Origin: Gammaproteobacteria bacterium
GTDB lineage: Bacteria > Pseudomonadota > Gammaproteobacteria > Pseudomonadales > Halieaceae
NCBI GenBank assembly: GCA_030433415.1
Contig: JAUIMF010000028.1
Location: 1 to 38,780 of the forward strand
Length of the DNA: 38,780 nt
Direction of reading: 5' to 3'
Made by a program: the position numbers and the translations under genes. Below, piece by piece: positions 36,162 to 38,780 of the stretch. The notes below the pieces were generated by a model that was given only the letters and a program-made list of their open reading frames with translations, was not told the DNA's origin and made no database searches. Numbering within the stretch: position 1 is the first letter of the stretch; every line of letters starts with the position of its first letter.

Positions 36162-37000
36162 GTGCGGTACAGCTGGTAGTGACGGACCTGGACGGTTCAT
36201 TGCTGGATCATCACGACTACAGTTACGCCCCGGCTCTGCCTGTGCTGCAGGTGCTCGAGGAGATGCGCGTTCCCGTGGTGTTTGCCTCAAGCAAGACCCG
36301 CGCAGAGATGCTCGCGTTGCGAAAGGAACTGGGGAACGAGCATCCGTTTATCGTCGAAAACGGTGCCGCCGTGTTGATTCCCGAAGGCTATTTTCTCAAG
36401 GCGCCAGAGCACACGGAGCTGCGCGACGGGTACTGGGTGCGTGAACTTGCACCGCCTCGGCAGCAGTGGGCAGCGCCGCTGGCCGCGCTGCGTGCGTCGA
36501 TGCCAGGCGCCTTTGAGGACTTTGCGTCGGCAGGCACCGAGGGCATCGTTGCCATGACGGGCCTGAGCGTTGAGAAGGCTGCGCTGGCGAACGAGCGGGA
36601 GTACAGCGAACCGGTGCAGTGGCGCGGTGACGACGACGGCCTTGAGGCCTTTCTGGCCACGCTGGACGACGCCGGAGCGAGGGTCCTCAAGGGAGGGCGT
36701 TTTTACAGCGTGGCCGGAGATTGCGACAAAGGGCAGGCCCTGGCCTGGCTGCGCGAGCAGTACAGACTAGCGGCGAGTGCCGCGGCTGTTTATGATCTTG
36801 CTGTCGGCGACGGCGCAAACGATGTGCCGATGCTGGAGATCGCCCACCGGGCGCTCGTGATCCCCGCTCCTGATCGTCCCCTGCCCGCGCTGACGCGCGA
36901 CGAGGGCGTCATTGTCGGAGAAGGCATGGGCCCCGTTGCCTGGGCCTGGGGGGTGCGTGAGTGGTTGCGTAGCCTGTATCAAACGCCTGAGGAGCGGTAA
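36158..37000 (+). CDS. HAD-IIB phosphatase, mannosyl/glucosyl-3-phosphoglycerate phosphatase family
   Basis: A 280-residue HAD hydrolase of the mannosyl-3-phosphoglycerate phosphatase family (YedP-like). The nucleophile motif is VVTDLDGSLL (Asp10, general acid Asp12). FASSKTRAEM matches motif II, ENGAAVLIP marks the cap approach, and VGDGANDVPML is motif IV. It removes phosphate from glycosyl-3-phosphoglycerate to give the compatible solute. Beside a glucosyl-3-phosphoglycerate synthase gene the substrate is most likely glucosyl-3-phosphoglycerate. The ATG overlaps the kinase stop by four bases (ATGA), and the synthase starts two bases after its stop. Confidence 0.9.
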   Translation: MSAVQLVVTDLDGSLLDHHDYSYAPALPVLQVLEEMRVPVVFASSKTRAEMLALRKELGNEHPFIVENGAAVLIPEGYFLKAPEHTELRDGYWVRELAPPRQQWAAPLAALRASMPGAFEDFASAGTEGIVAMTGLSVEKAALANEREYSEPVQWRGDDDGLEAFLATLDDAGARVLKGGRFYSVAGDCDKGQALAWLREQYRLAASAAAVYDLAVGDGANDVPMLEIAHRALVIPAPDRPLPALTRDEGVIVGEGMGPVAWAWGVREWLRSLYQTPEER

Positions 37001-37002
37001 AC

Positions 37003-38229
37003 ATGGCGGATTTTTATCAGAACGGCATCATCACGACCCTGCACAACCTGTCGAATCGGCCGCTGGAGGAGCTCGAAACAGAGCTCGTCGAGTTCTCAAA
37101 AGACCGTCCCCTCGGCCTGCTGTTGCCGTCCCTGTACTCCGAGCTCGAGGGCGAGGCGCTGCCGCGCATTGTTGATCACCTGGAGCAGGTGCCTTATCTC
37201 AAGCAGATCGTTATCGGCCTGGATTGCGCCGATGAGCAGCAGTACCGCGATGCGCTCAAGTTTTTCTCGCGTCTACCCCAGCCCCATCGCGTGCTGTGGA
37301 ACGACGGTCCGCGCCTGCGCGCCATCGACGCGGAACTGCGTTCCCTGGATCTCGCGCCTCGTGAAGAGGGTAAGGGCCGCAACGTCTGGTATTGCATGGG
37401 ATACATTCTCGCGGCGAATCAGGTCGAGTCTGTCGCGCTCCACGACTGCGACATCCTCACCTACGAACGTACTCTGCTGGCGCGCCTGATCTACCCCGTC
37501 GCCAATCCGCGCTTCAATTACGAGTTCTGCAAAGGGTTTTATGCGCGTGTCGCCGACGGCAAGATCAATGGGCGTGTCAGCCGCCTACTGGTGACGCCGC
37601 TGCTCCGAGCGCTTAAAAAGACCATGGGCGATGTGGAGTACATCGAGTACATGGACAGCTTCCGCTACCCGTTGGCGGGGGAGTTCTCATTCCGCCGCGA
37701 CGTGCTGAATGATCTGCGCATTCCCAGCGACTGGGGACTCGAGATCGGCGTACTGTCAGAGATGTACCGCAACTACGCGAACAACCGCCTGTGCCAGGTG
37801 GATATTGCCGACCGCTATGATCACAAGCACCAAAAGCTGTCCGCCGAAGATGCCTCGGCGGGGCTCTCGCGCATGTCCATCGACATCAGCAAAGCCCTGT
37901 TCCGCAAACTCGCCACGCGCGGCGTGGTGATCAGCACCGAGAGCTTCCGGTCGCTCAAGGCCAGCTATTACCGCATTGCCCTGGATTTTGTAGAGACCTA
38001 CCACAACGACGCGGTGATGAATGGTCTGACCTACGACCTGCATTCCGAGGAGCGGGCGGTCGAACTGTTTGCCGAGAACATCATGAAAGCCGGCGAAGCC
38101 TTTCTTGACCGTCCCATGGAGCGGCCCTTTATTCCCAGCTGGTCCCGTGTGACCAGCGCCATGCCCGATATCCTCACGCGCCTGCGCGAGGCGGTAGAAG
38201 AGGACTCCGCGGAGTATGCAGCCGGTTGA
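37003..38229 (+). CDS. gpgS: Glucosyl-3-phosphoglycerate synthase
   Basis: A 408-residue family-2/81-type glycosyltransferase that joins glucose from an NDP-glucose to 3-phosphoglycerate. Landmarks are LLLPSLYSELEGEALPRIV near the start, the GRNVWYCMGYILA segment, the metal/nucleotide-binding HDCDILT (DxD type) and EFSFRRDVLNDLRIPSDWGLEIGVL in parts, all as in bacterial GpgS proteins. ATG at 37003 is preceded by GAGGAG inside the phosphatase end. Its last 14 bases overlap the GH13 gene, so the four solute genes form one compact unit behind aceEF. Confidence 0.92.
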   Translation: MADFYQNGIITTLHNLSNRPLEELETELVEFSKDRPLGLLLPSLYSELEGEALPRIVDHLEQVPYLKQIVIGLDCADEQQYRDALKFFSRLPQPHRVLWNDGPRLRAIDAELRSLDLAPREEGKGRNVWYCMGYILAANQVESVALHDCDILTYERTLLARLIYPVANPRFNYEFCKGFYARVADGKINGRVSRLLVTPLLRALKKTMGDVEYIEYMDSFRYPLAGEFSFRRDVLNDLRIPSDWGLEIGVLSEMYRNYANNRLCQVDIADRYDHKHQKLSAEDASAGLSRMSIDISKALFRKLATRGVVISTESFRSLKASYYRIALDFVETYHNDAVMNGLTYDLHSEERAVELFAENIMKAGEAFLDRPMERPFIPSWSRVTSAMPDILTRLREAVEEDSAEYAAG

Positions 38230-38780
38230 GCCCCCTTCGGGGGATCCAAACGCGACACCGGCGCTGCTGCGTCGCGTCGCGCACCAGTTGGCGTCGGTAT
38301 ACGGCGATGGTGACGTCGACCTGGCGATAGAGGCGCTGGCCGATGAATTGCTCGCGATCATGCGCATCGAGCCGGATTGCCCTGAGCCCGAGCGCCACCG
38401 CAATCACTGGGACCAGACCGACGCCTTGGTCATCACCTATGGCGACAGCATTGTAAGGGAGGGGGAGCGTCCCTTGCAGACGCTCAAACACTGGTTGGAC
38501 CGCTACGCCCAGGGCCGGCTTACCGGAGCACATATTCTGCCGTTCTACCCGTGGAGCTCCGACGACGGTTTTGCGGTGATCGACTATCTGAAGGTCAATC
38601 CACCCCTGGGGGACTGGGATGACATTCTGAGCATCGGGGCCAAGTACACCCTGATGGCGGACCTGGTCATCAATCACTGCTCGGGGTCCAGCGAGTGGTT
38701 TCAAAATTTCCTCGAGAACCGGGAGCCGGGCAAAGATTACTTTGCGACGGCGACCCCCGAGGACGACCTGTCCCTGGTGG
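38216..38780 (+). CDS. GH13_18 glycoside phosphorylase, probable glucosylglycerate phosphorylase (partial)
   Basis: The N-terminal 188 codons of a GH13 subfamily 18 enzyme; the gene runs off the window. It reads ITYGDSI, LPFYPWSSDDGFAVIDY, LGDWDDI and LMADLVINHCS, which are the first conserved regions of sucrose-phosphorylase-like enzymes. Proteins of this type beside gpgS genes release glucose-1-phosphate and D-glycerate from glucosylglycerate; sucrose phosphorylase is the alternative. The ATG at 38216 lies inside the gpgS end. A short C-rich/G-rich hairpin with a TTCG loop (about 38231-38244) sits just after the gpgS stop. Specificity-defining loops are not yet visible. Confidence 0.88.
   Translation, partial: MQPVEPPSGDPNATPALLRRVAHQLASVYGDGDVDLAIEALADELLAIMRIEPDCPEPERHRNHWDQTDALVITYGDSIVREGERPLQTLKHWLDRYAQGRLTGAHILPFYPWSSDDGFAVIDYLKVNPPLGDWDDILSIGAKYTLMADLVINHCSGSSEWFQNFLENREPGKDYFATATPEDDLSLV

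Overview
The window looks like chromosomal DNA of a marine gammaproteobacterium, most likely of the Halieaceae (OM60/NOR5-like) type. This is inferred from gene content: paired acyl-CoA dehydrogenases, aceK, a BepA-type protease, a homodimeric aceE with a two-lipoyl aceF, and a glucosylglycerate cluster. No marker gene fixes the taxon. There is no rRNA, tRNA, CRISPR, transposase or phage gene, and no gene-free stretch longer than 300 bases.

Layout. 1-1043: the end of dapB and a CnoX/YbbN-type thioredoxin-TPR protein. 1264-7532 (+): two adjacent acyl-CoA dehydrogenases, a short-chain dehydrogenase, aceK and two overlapping histidine-phosphatase genes, a lipid and glyoxylate-shunt flavoured block. 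7566-10383 (-): acyl-CoA thioesterase II, a double-headed TetR regulator with a candidate operator, and 3-methyladenine glycosylase I. 10466-11224 (+): a crotonase-family protein.

11247-23585 (-) is the accessory-looking part. In transcription order it holds a REC-GGDEF-EAL response regulator overlapping a secreted subtilase, then a small secreted protein made of nine perfect 13-residue repeats around YKWGIR, then a large propeller-type hybrid histidine kinase overlapping a second propeller protein whose kinase domain looks degenerate. The repeat gene has a foldable leader and is followed by a second foldable element. The subtilase C-terminal tail carries one copy of the repeat core (RWGIR). 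Together these suggest an undescribed secreted-peptide or protease signalling module that could feed a phosphorelay and cyclic-di-GMP. The two kinase genes are visibly richer in A+T than the rest of the window.

23721-30656: nadA (+), bepA (-), tusA, a PerM-type membrane protein and an M16 lipoprotein peptidase (+). 30885-35244 (+): aceE-aceF, behind a promoter bracketed by two related dyads. 35241-38780 (+): a tightly overlapping cluster of glycerate kinase (apparently starting at CTG), a phosphoglycerate-glycoside phosphatase, glucosyl-3-phosphoglycerate synthase and the start of a GH13_18 phosphorylase. This reads as a complete make-and-recycle pathway for the compatible solute glucosylglycerate.
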